This document shows positions 45,515-57,100 of a DNA stretch of 64,000 bases, piece after piece. Position 1 is the first letter of the stretch, and each line of letters starts with the position of its first letter. The position numbers and the translations under genes are program-made. Below the pieces are notes generated by a model, which saw nothing but the letters and a program-made list of their open reading frames with translations, did not search any database and was not told the DNA's origin. The stretch is from a virus. Where the stretch lies: the IMG/VR virus record IMGVR_UViG_3300047300_000657, positions 1 to 64,000 of that record, one strand, 5' to 3'.

Positions 45515-45533
45515 TATTAAAAAACTGTGTCAA
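45506..45533 (-). promoter_or_regulatory. Promoter inside the tandem hairpins
   Basis: TTGACA (45528-45533), 16 bases, TACACT (45506-45511). Transcription would start within or after the first hairpin and meet the second before the metallophosphoesterase gene, as in an attenuator. Confidence 0.5.
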
Positions 45534-45538
45534 TAGGT

Positions 45539-45979
45539 TTAGCTTACTGGTGTTCCAGCAGCAAACAAAATAAACTTTACTGATCCTGCAGTTGCACCCG
45601 CTCCTGATCTTATCTCATAAGACATAGATGTTTCATCTACGCTAATAATGACAGGATGGACACGTAATACTGTTTCTGCTTGACCGCTTGTTCCTTTTAC
45701 TTGAATCCAGCATGCTGGTGCAGCTGTAAACGCCACTGGAAAAGTCCATGTTCCACTTGCAGATGGCTTGTTTGTTGGCTTAACTGATTTTGAAACTTCT
45801 TTAGATATAACAGTATTTGCACTTTTAATAACTGTTGTTTCATTTGTATTTGTAAGTGAAACTACGCTAGAAGATTCGCCCTTTGCAATTAAGTTAATAT
45901 TACTTACTATTGTTTTTAATAGATCTGCTGTAACGGGATCCCCGTCATTAATCTGCATTGGGTCAATTGTTATTGCCAT
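45539..45979 (-). CDS. Small tail or fiber-associated protein, 146 residues
   Basis: MAITIDPMQINDGDPVTADL and VSNINLIAKGESSSVVSLTN; the second half is beta-rich (SASGTWTFPVAFTAAPACWI). The ending resembles small receptor-related tail proteins. Last structural gene, before the tandem hairpins. Confidence 0.7.
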   Translation of the reverse strand: MAITIDPMQINDGDPVTADLLKTIVSNINLIAKGESSSVVSLTNTNETTVIKSANTVISKEVSKSVKPTNKPSASGTWTFPVAFTAAPACWIQVKGTSGQAETVLRVHPVIISVDETSMSYEIRSGAGATAGSVKFILFAAGTPVS

Positions 45980-45982
45980 TTA

Positions 45983-46132
45983 TTACTCCTTGTTATCTTC
46001 TTGCTTTTCTGCTAGAGCATTTGCTAAACTTGTTATTTCTGCACGAAGAACTGCAATATGTGTCTCATACTGTGAGACTAACTGCCCAATTCTTTCTTGT
46101 AATGCTTGAATAACTAATTCTTGTTTTTCCAT
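45983..46132 (-). CDS. Coiled-coil small protein after the fiber gene, 49 residues
   Basis: The best start is ATG 46130-46132 (MEKQELVIQALQERIGQLVS), with AAAAGGAAT before it; the longer frame lies in the fiber gene. Hydrophobic heptads throughout and an acidic tail (EKQEDNKE). A possible fiber chaperone; unproven. Confidence 0.65.
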   Translation of the reverse strand: MEKQELVIQALQERIGQLVSQYETHIAVLRAEITSLANALAEKQEDNKE

Positions 46133-46166
46133 TATATTCCTTTTCTCTATATTGTATATAATACCA

Positions 46167-49010
46167 TTAAGCTCCGATGGCGTCAAGTCTTTCTGTAAGG
46201 TTATCAATCTTGTTTGATATCTCTTGAATAGCCAACGTTAGTACTGCTGTTAATCTATCGTATGCCAAACCTTCTGTTTCTCCAAGGGTGTTGTAGTTAA
46301 CAAGGTCTTTCAATATCTCTATTTCTTCTACATCTTCGGCTATCAAACCAGTTATCAGTGGTCTTACTGTTTCATAGCCTGGGGTATCATCAATATCCTC
46401 TTCTTGAACCTTGTAAGAAAACTTAACAGGCTTTAATAGATTAACCGCATCTAAATATCCCACATTTGTTATTTCAGAAATATTTTCCTTATAACGTCTG
46501 CTAGAAGATGAAACTCTAATATAGCCACTTGAATCCTGAACAAGAGCTGTTCCTGTTCCTGTTCCTAGTGTATTAGCATAAATTCTTCCATTAGATAAAA
46601 ATACGGTGTATGGCTGCTGCCCAGTGACGTTTGTTATTGTATCGCTTCCGCCATGACCCATAAATACTCTACCGCTAGTTCTTACGTCATTCCATCTGTA
46701 CGCAGTTGTTCCAAGGTCAATATTTGGTGATCCAGGCATGTATGGGTAGCAGTGTGATGTCCATCCACCAATAGATGTATTTTTAAACCCTATTGACCCA
46801 ACAACTAATCCTGTGACTCCGCTTAAAGATCCTGCAGTATCTAAATATTGTGATGTATCTGATGCTGTATTTGCAGTTACTCTACCATCAAAGCTTCCAG
46901 ATGCTGCGCTTAGAGTTCCAGAGAATGTTGCGCTACCGCTTGAAGATATAACAAATGTAGTTTTTGTTCCGTCATAGGCTGTCATACCAGCGGAGTTTAA
47001 CATTAAATATGCGCCAGTTGGTGTGGTGTTTCCATTTGATGGATTAATTGTAAATGTACCGCTACGAATCACAATTCCATTTGAAGTAATTGATGTAATT
47101 TGATTACCCGTTGTAGCTATTGCATAACCACCAGCTTCTAGTTTTGTGCTTAAGGCTGTAGTTGTTGCATAAGTAGTATCTGTTCTTTGAGTCCAGGTAG
47201 AGCCTGTCCATGTTTTTAAAATATTTCCATTGGCTGTGTCTATCCATATATCTCCAGCCTTAGTCGCTGTTGGAGTTGTTCCTTGTACAAATATAGCATT
47301 TTTAGTTGCAACACTAGTATTTAATGTAGTTGATGTAACATAGTTATTTTCGACAGTTGTAAGACGTGTATTAAGTGCTGTTGTTGTATTTGTTGTAGCA
47401 TATCCATCAATTGATGATCCAGTAAATACGGCTCCTGTTGCATACAGCACACCTGCTTTTGTTACTCTAAACGGAGCATTGGCAGCCGTTTGGCTTCCAA
47501 CCCATAGTCTATAAGTTGCGTCGGTAGAGCTAAGCTTTACAATAGAAGCCAGTGTGCCTGTTGTATCACCTAAAGTTATGTTTCCGCTGGAGTCTAATAT
47601 TGTTCCATTTTTAGAAATAGAACCTGATGTTTGAGAAGTTCCTTGAATATTCCATCCACCAATATATCCGCTTCTTGCATCTAATGCGCCTGTTGCTGAT
47701 GCTACTGAAAATACCTGGTTGTTACTAGAGTCATATGCAAATAAACCAGCAGAGTTCATTCTTACCCTTGCGCCAGAGTCTGGTGATGTTCCTGCAAATA
47801 TTGTTCCTGTTGTTACTTGTACATTTCCAGTAAACACACCGCCAGTTGCATTTATTTTTCCTGTTGTATAAAGATCTGATCCATCCCAATACAAAAATGC
47901 AGTTTCGCTTCCAACTCTAAATTGACCAGTATTGAGCCAGTAGTTGTGTCCCAAATTTGTTGTAGATTTATTTAAAATTATTCCACTATACGTACCGTTT
48001 GTCATGCTTGCTGTAGTGGTAGTAGAGGTATTTATGTTTTGGCTAATGCCCGTTCCTATTTTAAATAAGTCTGCTGTTTTACCGCCTATAGAGATTATAG
48101 ATTTTAGTTGTGCCCATGCATCCGCAGGCATGGTTGAGTCAACTATTGGACCAACTGTTCCTGACTGCGGTGATGCCCATGATATTGCATTGTAAGGGCT
48201 CTTTGATGTTACCTGCCAATAATACAAAGTGTTTGGAATTAATCCAGTAATTGTAAATGTTGTAGTTGCTTTTCCTTCAACCTGACCGTATTCCCAAACT
48301 GGATTTTGTGTAGTTGCTGGATTTTGAGTAGTCCACCTAATCACATACCCTGATGTGTTGTTGTCTGTTTTTGCTGTCCATGAAGCAGTAATTCCTGCTT
48401 TAAATCCAGTTACATCTCTTGAATCAAGGAAGCCAGAAACCGATGCTCCAGTAGGTGCAGTTGGGGCAGTAGTTGTATCTGGATCTGCGTTTTGAGGAGT
48501 TACTGGGCCAGCTATAACATCACTCTTATTTGCATCCTCCCACTGGTCTCGTGTACGTATTTTAACCCATCGTGGGGCAAAGTTTGAAGTTGGTATCGTT
48601 ACTGCGGAAGATGTTCCAGTATAAACTATATATTCTTCTCCTGCAAAACTTCCTGTTAAACTTTCAAAAATAATTATGTCTGCATGTTCGCTGCCCGCTG
48701 GTATTGTAAATTTGATTCCGTAAGATTTTACAGATGCAGTTAAAACAACATCTGTAACTGGAAGTGTTTTATTTGGAATATCAAAAGTTGTTTGTAGCCA
48801 TGGTGACAGACCGCTATATGAAATTTTTTTAGTCTCTGGATCTTCATATGAATATGCTGCTGCAATTTGATATCTCTTGTATGCAACAAGAGGCAAATCA
48901 ATTGTGTCAGTAAAAGAATTAGCACTTGTTGCTGCTGCAGCATTAGCTGCATCTGCAGCCGTATTCTGCAGATCTGGAGCAACAGGTTCATATCCTTTAT
49001 AGTTTGGCAT
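46167..49010 (-). CDS. Tail fiber with fibronectin-III domain and S74 chaperone end
   Basis: 947 residues. Two fibronectin-III-like parts (residues about 80-300, SGYVIRWTTQNP, TFTITGLIPNTLYYWQV). Beta-helical repeats with T-rich stretches to about 820. The C-terminal S74 peptidase domain (SSSRRYKENISEITNVGYLD, LITGLIAEDVEEI) releases itself after trimerisation. Receptor binding and adsorption are its likely job. Confidence 0.85.
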   Translation of the reverse strand: MPNYKGYEPVAPDLQNTAADAANAAAATSANSFTDTIDLPLVAYKRYQIAAAYSYEDPETKKISYSGLSPWLQTTFDIPNKTLPVTDVVLTASVKSYGIKFTIPAGSEHADIIIFESLTGSFAGEEYIVYTGTSSAVTIPTSNFAPRWVKIRTRDQWEDANKSDVIAGPVTPQNADPDTTTAPTAPTGASVSGFLDSRDVTGFKAGITASWTAKTDNNTSGYVIRWTTQNPATTQNPVWEYGQVEGKATTTFTITGLIPNTLYYWQVTSKSPYNAISWASPQSGTVGPIVDSTMPADAWAQLKSIISIGGKTADLFKIGTGISQNINTSTTTTASMTNGTYSGIILNKSTTNLGHNYWLNTGQFRVGSETAFLYWDGSDLYTTGKINATGGVFTGNVQVTTGTIFAGTSPDSGARVRMNSAGLFAYDSSNNQVFSVASATGALDARSGYIGGWNIQGTSQTSGSISKNGTILDSSGNITLGDTTGTLASIVKLSSTDATYRLWVGSQTAANAPFRVTKAGVLYATGAVFTGSSIDGYATTNTTTALNTRLTTVENNYVTSTTLNTSVATKNAIFVQGTTPTATKAGDIWIDTANGNILKTWTGSTWTQRTDTTYATTTALSTKLEAGGYAIATTGNQITSITSNGIVIRSGTFTINPSNGNTTPTGAYLMLNSAGMTAYDGTKTTFVISSSGSATFSGTLSAASGSFDGRVTANTASDTSQYLDTAGSLSGVTGLVVGSIGFKNTSIGGWTSHCYPYMPGSPNIDLGTTAYRWNDVRTSGRVFMGHGGSDTITNVTGQQPYTVFLSNGRIYANTLGTGTGTALVQDSSGYIRVSSSSRRYKENISEITNVGYLDAVNLLKPVKFSYKVQEEDIDDTPGYETVRPLITGLIAEDVEEIEILKDLVNYNTLGETEGLAYDRLTAVLTLAIQEISNKIDNLTERLDAIGA

Positions 49011-49011
49011 A

Positions 49012-49962
49012 TTAGAAATTTAATCCTAGTCTGTATTCAATATCCATTTGCTTACCTAATGTTTTAGTTTGAGGGTTAGAAAGAACTGACCTGCTTATTA
49101 AGCCGTAGTCCATTCTAAAACTATCTTCATCGTTAATTCTTAGCCCATCAAATAACACAGTTGAGCTGCTTGTTCCATTTGCTTTTACGCCAACAGAAAT
49201 TTTTATTATCTCTTTTGATGGAGACCCAGCATTAAATCCGTATGTGTTATCGTACACATCTTTTAACGTAATACTATTAAGCTTATTTCCTGGTGAAGTT
49301 GCATCAAATCTTATCTCATAATAATCAACATCTGAACTATACAGTCTAATAAATGTATAATCTAGATTTGAATCAGTTTGTCTATACGCTAATGTTAAGC
49401 TATCGTTTGATCCATACCCTATTAAATCAAGGAACGTATTATAAGAGTATTCTTTTATTGCACCCGCTACAGATGCAACAGTCATCCATGAGGAGCCGAT
49501 TGGTGGAACTGGATCTACCGCCAATGTAGGTAAGTTGCCTTCGCTGTCAAACCACTCTGTTCTATTTTCAAATGTAGAAATAATTTTGCTTTGATAGTCG
49601 GTTGTCCCAAATGTTATTGATGGGAATAGTCCAACCTCGTTAATAACTCCTGACGCATCAGTTGGCAATGTAGTCTTATAAATAACACCGTACGATGTTG
49701 ATCCGTCTACTGTACTTGTTTGAATATCAATGCTCTGAGTGTTTGCTTGAGATCTGTAAAATTCAAATTTAAGCTGTGTGTCATTAACACTTGGAGCTGT
49801 TGTCCCTATTCCAATGGCTATATCTTTTTTATCATTTCCATTAAGTCCAGCAAGCGCTTGTGTTATATATCTTTTACCAAATTTGGTAATTAAATTTGAT
49901 TCTCTGTATATCTCTTTGCCGTCTTCATAAAATATATATGTTCCATTAATATTATTGGCCAT
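49012..49962 (-). CDS. Tail tip or baseplate protein, 316 residues
   Basis: MANNINGTYIFYEDGKEIYR then RYITQALAGLNGNDKKDIAI; the middle (VINEVGLFPSITFGTTDYQS) resembles tail-associated lectin-like proteins. Located between the fiber and the tail-tip protein. Overlaps the next gene by 11 bases. Confidence 0.65.
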   Translation of the reverse strand: MANNINGTYIFYEDGKEIYRESNLITKFGKRYITQALAGLNGNDKKDIAIGIGTTAPSVNDTQLKFEFYRSQANTQSIDIQTSTVDGSTSYGVIYKTTLPTDASGVINEVGLFPSITFGTTDYQSKIISTFENRTEWFDSEGNLPTLAVDPVPPIGSSWMTVASVAGAIKEYSYNTFLDLIGYGSNDSLTLAYRQTDSNLDYTFIRLYSSDVDYYEIRFDATSPGNKLNSITLKDVYDNTYGFNAGSPSKEIIKISVGVKANGTSSSTVLFDGLRINDEDSFRMDYGLISRSVLSNPQTKTLGKQMDIEYRLGLNF

Positions 49963-50299
49963 AAAGTTTAACTCCTTTTACTGCTTCCCCTACGTGATTT
50001 TTTACATTTACTGTAAATCTCACAAAATCATTTCCGTTGCCGTCTCTTATTTTTTCTGATTTAACTATAGTTATATCTGATAAAAATGGCGCTTCAAGAT
50101 TAACCTCTTCCCCAGATGTTGTATCGTCTGAGGTATCGTCTTCATCGTCTCCGTCACTTTGAGCAACATCTTTACTTTTTGCATATAAAGAATCGCCCTT
50201 AATGACTGTAACAAATTCAGGCTTTAATATATCAATAAGAGGATCGCCCTCTTTTAATATATATTTAGCTTGACGCACATATTTACTTTGATCTGACAT
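49952..50299 (-). CDS. Hypothetical tail-region protein, 115 residues
   Basis: MSDQSKYVRQAKYILKEGDP, a strongly acidic stretch (SDGDDEDDTSDDTTSGEEV) and a beta-rich C-terminus. The position among tail genes suggests a structural role; function unknown. Confidence 0.65.
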   Translation of the reverse strand: MSDQSKYVRQAKYILKEGDPLIDILKPEFVTVIKGDSLYAKSKDVAQSDGDDEDDTSDDTTSGEEVNLEAPFLSDITIVKSEKIRDGNGNDFVRFTVNVKNHVGEAVKGVKLYGQ

Positions 50300-50316
50300 A
50301 ATTACATTCTACCATT

Positions 50317-53300
50317 TCATCCAGTATAAATCGACCTTGCTTTTACCTTAGTGACCCCGCTTAAATCTGAAGGTGTAGAAGTCTCGATAACCACATATTT
50401 ACCTGCCGATTGGCCCGCTGGCACTGAATCCTCAGAAGAATATATTCCGTTTGAAGGATATGATACCTCTACAACATCTCCTATCTCTATAAGAGGGTTA
50501 AAGAATGTATCTATTTCAACTACCCTTTGTTGCTTTGACCATTGCTTTCTAATCCAATCGTGCAACGCTTTGGCTTCTGAATCTTTTTGAATCCAAGTCG
50601 AATCAAATGCGATACCTTGTTTTTTATCTTCTTCGGATATAGAAGAATCAATATATTCAAAAGCATCTTTGGTCTGAACATAGTCCCCAATGACTGTAAA
50701 TCTTTTTTCTGTGCCGTCTGACAAAGGTGTAAACGCACCACTATTATTCATGACAAAAACATCTGCTGTAAAAGAATCAAGAGATTTTCCAACAACTGTA
50801 ACATTTGGGTTTAATATTGTTTGTGTAAATTTTGGAAATCCTGGGCTAGAATATCTAAATGTAATTCGCTTTAGTTCTCTTGCTACTGGGCCAAACTCTC
50901 TCATCCAAATAGGTTTTGAAACTGCTGCAGAACCTGAGAATAGGAAATCTGAAAAATATTTAACTATCTTTGAATTAATTCCTAAAAAGCCTTTATATGG
51001 ATCGTATGATACATCTTTTGCAAAATCAGAATCTGTAATAGATGTAGCATAAACAAAGTCAAATGAAGTTGCACCTTGCATTGAGCACAATGCAAGCTTG
51101 TTTGTAATTTCTAACGGTGAAGAATCTTTAACTATAAATCTTGTACCATTAAATAAAATTTTAAATACGTTAACTGTGCTACCGCCAGTTGTAACTCTTG
51201 CTACCTTTATGTCTACCTTATACAGTTCTCCGCCATCGATACCAGTTATTGGTGAAGCTCCGTCGCTTGTTTGAGTATCGCCGAGCTCTTTAAATTCACC
51301 ATTTACAATTTTGTACATGGTGATGTCTTTATAGTTTTTTTCTTTTGTGACATTTTGCGTGGTATTAATTTGTAAAACATATCCGCTAGTGTTATCTGAA
51401 TTTAAACAAAATGCGACCCCACCTTTTGTTCTTTGTTCTCCAGTGTCCTGACCTGCTGCTGTTTTGAGCAATGGGAAATACATGCTGGTTCCTATAGCAA
51501 AATACTGCGGTGTTGCAACCGTATAGTCTGGAGATATAGTATTTGGAGAAACCATTGTGTATTTTTTGTTATCTGTATATACATACGTAGATACACCATT
51601 TGCATCAGTAGATGTTGTCTTTTGTGTATTCGGTGCAAATATTGTCATCATTGTTCTTGGAACATCTAAAGCAAAATTAACGCCAAATGCGTTGTTAGAA
51701 GCAAGAATGTCATCTAGTGTAAATTTTGTATTATCCACTGAAGAAGATTTTGTTGTCTCGTCTAATATTCTTGCAGTCCATTCTGCCTTTAAGCTAGGAA
51801 TATTTACTTCGTGTGCAACTGGTGCAGGCAATACATTAAAAGCATTTCTTGTTTTAATTCTATATTCAAACTCTGGTTTGAATGAATTTGGCTGAGATAG
51901 GCCCTCCCACTTGCTTACATCTGCATCAGAAGTTATCCATCTATATTTTACCGCTCCTGTATCCGCATCTTTATACTGAAATTTAATTGCATCATATTCT
52001 ATAATTTCTTGATTGATAACCAGATATCCAGCAAATGAATTAAGTTTTGTTTCGTATCCCGCCACCACTACTGGCTTTAAACTAATTACCCCTAACGGCG
52101 CAGCGCCAGATCCATTTAAATCTGGTTGCGCTGGAGCGGAAGCTGGTAATGTTTGTTGCAAAGAGGCTGCTCCTAAAATAATTATTGGTGCATCATAAAG
52201 AGGATCAGAGTTTTGAAAATAAGAAGAAGATAGTCTTGGAGAATACATTACCTTAACTGACTTTACGCTAGGAACGTCTATTGAGCTTAAACTTATTATG
52301 TTTGCTAAATTTAAACCATTTTGAGAGTATCTAAATTTAAAATCTGATGTTCTGCTTCTAAATATGTATTCTCTAGTATAAAATTGCAAAATGTTGTTTT
52401 CATCAAAAGTAGCAATCATTTGTGTGTCTTTGCACAAATCCTGTATATGATCCCATACTGTTTTGCCTGGATCTGTGTACCAGTAGTACGGTCTAATGCT
52501 TGAAGAATCGGGATCGGCTGAATTAAAATTGTAATTGGTAAATCCTATAGAGTCCAGCAATCTTCGTACAATTGCCTGTGATGAAGCATCCTGAATAATA
52601 ATATCTGGAGGAAAAATTTCTTGTAGCTCTTTTGCTCCATCCTGAGCTTGAATTGTTGCAGTTCCAAATTCATCTACAGAATACTCTGTCATAAAAAATG
52701 TTCCCTGAGAAATCTTATCAGACCCTATTTTAAAAAATGGAAACACCATTACATCTTTATAAAATGTTGTTTTGTTTGAATCAAAATAATTATTTGTTTT
52801 ATCATATAAAACAAAAGATTTATCAAAATAATTTAAAGTAATATTTGCAAGATTAGATGTAACTAGTCCAACTGGGACTACACCGCTTGGCTGATCTGAA
52901 GCAGTTTTTGTTGTTTCAAAAAACGTTAAGTCTGCAGATACATCTCTTACATACCTACCAGATATCTCTATTAATCCAACATATCCTCCAGCTATCGTCA
53001 CACTGTTTATCTCAAGAGTTAGTTTTGTAATAATAATTGGAGAGCCTGGTGTCGTAAATTCATTTGTAGACCACGATGTTCCGTTATAGTAAAGGTATAG
53101 CATTCCATTTGAAGGAATTGATGCTGTTGAGTTTGTTGCAAGCGTCACCTGTCCTGCAGATGTTGTTGCCTTTAATGACCATGTAGCTGGTAAACCATGT
53201 GAGCTTTCAAACTTAATTGCAACTTTATTAATAGCAGCATTTTTGCCTGATGGATAATTTACATCTACTATACAATTAGATAAAGCTGTACCTACTGCCT

Positions 53301-53688
53301 TAGGAGTTATCCAGTATTTATATGATGTCTTTACTCCAGGGAAATACATTCTTGTATTAAACTGCTTGTCGGCAGAATACATTATTGTATTTTGAGCACT
53401 TGGATCTCCTAATACAAAATACTGAACACCCGATTTTTTTGGCCTTCTTGGTTCAATAATTGATGTAAGTGGAAATAACTTTGTAAATGGCTGATAAACA
53501 CTTCCGTCGTCTGCTGTTTTTACAACAGTAAGGTTTCCTGCTGGATTGTCTGCAGTACCTGATGGTCCACGTACCGTGACTCCATCTATTAAATCATTCA
53601 TGTTATATTCTAACCAGCATCCAGACTGGACTGAGATAGTATCTGATTGATTTATTAGGTCTAAAGTTGATTGGCTAACAGATATCAT
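50317..53688 (-). CDS. Large tail tip / tail-associated protein
   Basis: 1123 residues from ATG 53686-53688 (MISVSQSTLDLINQSDTISV), with a TAATG overlap and GGAAGAGG before it. The frame to 53721 is not preferred. The N-terminal half has GSPIIITKLTLEINSVTI-like beta units; RRLLDSIGFTNYNFN and PGKTVWDHIQDLCKDTQMIA resemble baseplate hub regions. Presumed tail tip or hub. Confidence 0.75.
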   Translation of the reverse strand: MISVSQSTLDLINQSDTISVQSGCWLEYNMNDLIDGVTVRGPSGTADNPAGNLTVVKTADDGSVYQPFTKLFPLTSIIEPRRPKKSGVQYFVLGDPSAQNTIMYSADKQFNTRMYFPGVKTSYKYWITPKAVGTALSNCIVDVNYPSGKNAAINKVAIKFESSHGLPATWSLKATTSAGQVTLATNSTASIPSNGMLYLYYNGTSWSTNEFTTPGSPIIITKLTLEINSVTIAGGYVGLIEISGRYVRDVSADLTFFETTKTASDQPSGVVPVGLVTSNLANITLNYFDKSFVLYDKTNNYFDSNKTTFYKDVMVFPFFKIGSDKISQGTFFMTEYSVDEFGTATIQAQDGAKELQEIFPPDIIIQDASSQAIVRRLLDSIGFTNYNFNSADPDSSSIRPYYWYTDPGKTVWDHIQDLCKDTQMIATFDENNILQFYTREYIFRSRTSDFKFRYSQNGLNLANIISLSSIDVPSVKSVKVMYSPRLSSSYFQNSDPLYDAPIIILGAASLQQTLPASAPAQPDLNGSGAAPLGVISLKPVVVAGYETKLNSFAGYLVINQEIIEYDAIKFQYKDADTGAVKYRWITSDADVSKWEGLSQPNSFKPEFEYRIKTRNAFNVLPAPVAHEVNIPSLKAEWTARILDETTKSSSVDNTKFTLDDILASNNAFGVNFALDVPRTMMTIFAPNTQKTTSTDANGVSTYVYTDNKKYTMVSPNTISPDYTVATPQYFAIGTSMYFPLLKTAAGQDTGEQRTKGGVAFCLNSDNTSGYVLQINTTQNVTKEKNYKDITMYKIVNGEFKELGDTQTSDGASPITGIDGGELYKVDIKVARVTTGGSTVNVFKILFNGTRFIVKDSSPLEITNKLALCSMQGATSFDFVYATSITDSDFAKDVSYDPYKGFLGINSKIVKYFSDFLFSGSAAVSKPIWMREFGPVARELKRITFRYSSPGFPKFTQTILNPNVTVVGKSLDSFTADVFVMNNSGAFTPLSDGTEKRFTVIGDYVQTKDAFEYIDSSISEEDKKQGIAFDSTWIQKDSEAKALHDWIRKQWSKQQRVVEIDTFFNPLIEIGDVVEVSYPSNGIYSSEDSVPAGQSAGKYVVIETSTPSDLSGVTKVKARSIYTG

Positions 53689-54146
53689 TATACCTCTTCC
53701 AAAGATATACTGACGTCCCAAAATTCTTGTGGAGTTGTTATGCCGTGGTCCTTAACATTTCTTTTTGTCATGGTCATTGAGAAAGATGCAAAAAATGCTG
53801 TAAAAATTTCGTCTCTTCCAGCAACGCCGTTATATGAAATCTTTACCTTAAATGAACCTTTACCTTTATTTAAATAAAAAGATCTTAAGTCTTCTGCTCC
53901 GTACCCGCCATCGACGGTCATTGTTGTGTAAGATGGAAGAGTATTCCATGATGTCGATATTGCTTTTTTGTCTGCAATATAAAGCTTACGCAATGATCCA
54001 TTTGCCATTCGTTGGGTCTGCTCATGACGATACGGATCTAAACTTATTGGGGCTCTATTATGCTCTGAAAGCTTTTGCCACGTTGGTGTAGAGGTTGACG
54101 ATGTGTCAATATATAAAGCTGAGCCTACTGGTAATACTAATGTCAT
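53688..54146 (-). CDS. Tail protein after the tape measure, 152 residues
   Basis: MTLVLPVGSALYIDTSSTST, YRHEQTQRMANGSLRKLYIA then a beta-rich body. Position directly after the tape measure fits a distal-tail-type protein. Overlaps the tape measure by four bases. Confidence 0.7.
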   Translation of the reverse strand: MTLVLPVGSALYIDTSSTSTPTWQKLSEHNRAPISLDPYRHEQTQRMANGSLRKLYIADKKAISTSWNTLPSYTTMTVDGGYGAEDLRSFYLNKGKGSFKVKISYNGVAGRDEIFTAFFASFSMTMTKRNVKDHGITTPQEFWDVSISLEEV

Positions 54147-57100
54147 GATCTCTTCACCCTTATATTTTTAGATTCACCAATCATCATCTTATTTGATTTT
54201 GATGCATTTTGAAAAACATCTATTGCTGCTGCTTTAGCCATGCTGATTAATTGAGCTTCATTCATTCCATCTGTAGCGTGAATATGTTGTTCGTATACCA
54301 TATTACCATACTGTTGTCCTGATTGTCCAGTCGCCATTAAATTAGAATTCTTTATATCAAACCTCGGACTTGCATAAGGTACTGAAGATATATTTGGAAT
54401 GACCATATTTTGATAAATGGCTTCCATACCTCTGTCACCAACAATTGTTAACTTGTTTGGATCAATCTTCTGTAAACCATATCCAGCCTTAACTACTGGT
54501 ACATTCCATCCAGTTGATGACGATGCATTTCCAGAGATCTTCCATTCTTTGCCCGACTTATCCTTAAATTTTGTTCCTACTGTTAAAGGAATTCCAGCGT
54601 TATTCAAACTCATTGGGCTTACAGAACTTGTTGTTGTTTTTGAGGTTCCAAATCCTACAGTTGTTGATACAACAGAAGAACCTATTGATTTAACGCCTCC
54701 AGATTGAGGCATATCTACTTTTTTGCCGTTGATATATATATCGCCAGAACCCATTTGAATTCCATTTTTTTCTAGTCCTGCTGCAATTGATGCTGCAATT
54801 CCGTTCTTTGGATCTGTCATTAAATCTAAACCTGATTGAACAGCTGTCTTACCCTTGCTTCCTGGAACTACGGTTACTCCGCTTCCTGGAGTGTATGTTA
54901 CTGTTGAGCTAGTAGCACCTTGCCCAGCCGTAGTCTTGATTCCTGCACCTCTAGCTGCTGCCTCAACTCTAGTTGCTTGTTTTTGAGCTTCTTTTGATGA
55001 CTTTACATATTCTTCTAGTGTCATGCCAGCTGCTGCTGCATTAACAGCAAGTGCTGTCATTGCGTTGTTTACTTCATCAATCTTCTGTTTTTCTTTTGCA
55101 ATCTTGTCATTTAGCTTTGCTAAACCTTCTCCAGCTAAGGCTGCTGCGTCACCCATCTTTTCTTGTGCAGCATTGATTGCATCAATCTTAGCCTGTAAAG
55201 GTTTATTTGCAGCATCTCTTGCATTCTCAATAGCTGATCTTTGAGAATTGTATTGCATCTCTTTCTGGATACCCTGCATATCAAGAGATAGTTGTTGGGC
55301 TTCTGCAGTATTTCCAGTTGCTACTGCTGCTTCGTATGCAGCTCTCTTCTTTTCAAGTTCTCTGGCAAGGTCTCCCTCTTGTTTTGCAAGGTCAAGAGCC
55401 TTTAGTCTTGATTCAGCAAGTTTATTATTTAAATCAATTTGTTTTTGTAGTGATCTTAATTGATCTCTTGTGTTAATCTGTTGTTGTACAGAAGCACCCT
55501 TTTGAGCAGCAATTAATTTCTTTTGTTGTGCAGTAAGCTTTTCTAAATAATCATAATTGGATTTTAATAATCCTTCTTTATTTTTTGTTTCAACAGATGA
55601 ACTAACGCTATTTGCCATCGCAAGAAGAGCTGCTGTTTGTTTAGCATTTAATTCTGAAAGATCACCGCTGTAGCCCTTTGCCTGCAATCTAACTTTTTGC
55701 CATAGGCTCAGAACTGTATCTTGGGTACTAGCAAATTTTCTAATTAATGGGTTTTGTTTAGCTAACTCATTAATTGTTTCTTGTGTAATTTTTGCGCCAG
55801 AGCCCTTAGCTTTATTTATTTTTTCTGTTAGCTGTTGTTCTGCTTGAAGCTCTGTTAATACCTTAGTATTTCCAGTCTTGTCTTTTGCAGCAGCTTTTCT
55901 GCTTTTTGAAATAATATCTTGAACAGCAGTATCCATTGCTGTCATTGATGTTTGAACTGCGCCAGCGCCTTCACGTCCGCCCTGTCTTGCAGATCTTGAG
56001 TAGTTTGAAACGGATGAAACTGCAGCTGATGAGGCATCAACAATCTTAGTAAACTCTGGGCTACTTACAGTTGCAAGTAAAGCGCTTGCAGATTGTTTTG
56101 ATACTTTAAACATTGCATATATCTTTTTAGTAGCTTCTTCTGAACTCATTCCTGCAGCTATAAATTGATTTTTTAAATCAACGGCAACATTTTTTAAGTT
56201 TTTGTCACCCTTGGTTTGATTGATAAGCTTAATCTGGTCAGCAAAAACATCTTTGACTTCTTTTTTGAGCTTCTTGTACTCTTCAATGGTCATCTCTATT
56301 GGTTGATTTGCAGACATTAGGCTTTCATAAATTAGTTGATTTTTTTCTCTTAATGCCTGTGCAGATTCAACAACAGATTTCATGGCTGCATTATAATCTT
56401 TAAACTTAAGTCCTGCTTTTTGTGCAGCATCTGCAGTTAAAGAATACTGAGTCATTCCAATTCTTAAATGTTCATTATGGTCTCCCCAACGCTTTATTCC
56501 TATAGCCAAAGCAGCAGTTACTCCAGCTATTGCTAAACCTGCTGGGTTTATCAGCATTGGTAGCTTGCTTAATAGACCACCCATTCTTCCAAGCACTCCA
56601 GCAAATTTTCCACCGTTTGCACCTAAGGAAGCAAGCTTTGTAGACATCTTTTCCATTCCAGGTAGTGGTTTTGTAATTGCAGATTGATTTGAGAAGAATG
56701 ATCCATTCTCCATTCTTGGTCCTTCTAAATTACCTGAACGTTTCATTGTAGGCATTGATGCACCAGCAAATGGTATTCCACCAAGCAGTGTTGAAAGAAG
56801 CATGCCTCCCATCATTCCGCCCATATCTCCGCCAACCTTTGAACCTAATGATGATCCTAATGGGAATCCCACTGAAGATAATACTCCAGACATGAGCATC
56901 TTTCCTATTACTCCGCCCATTCCATAACCCACTGGGCCTCCATTATTGAATCCAAACATCTGTTGTCTTACCTTCTTAGTTGATGGAGTCCAACCCTTAG
57001 CATCCCAACTCGTATACTTTTCTCTAAGAATTTTTCTATCAATTTGTGAAAGTCTTTTATCTCCACTTGCTAATGTAGAACGTGCTGCTTGTCTTATCAT

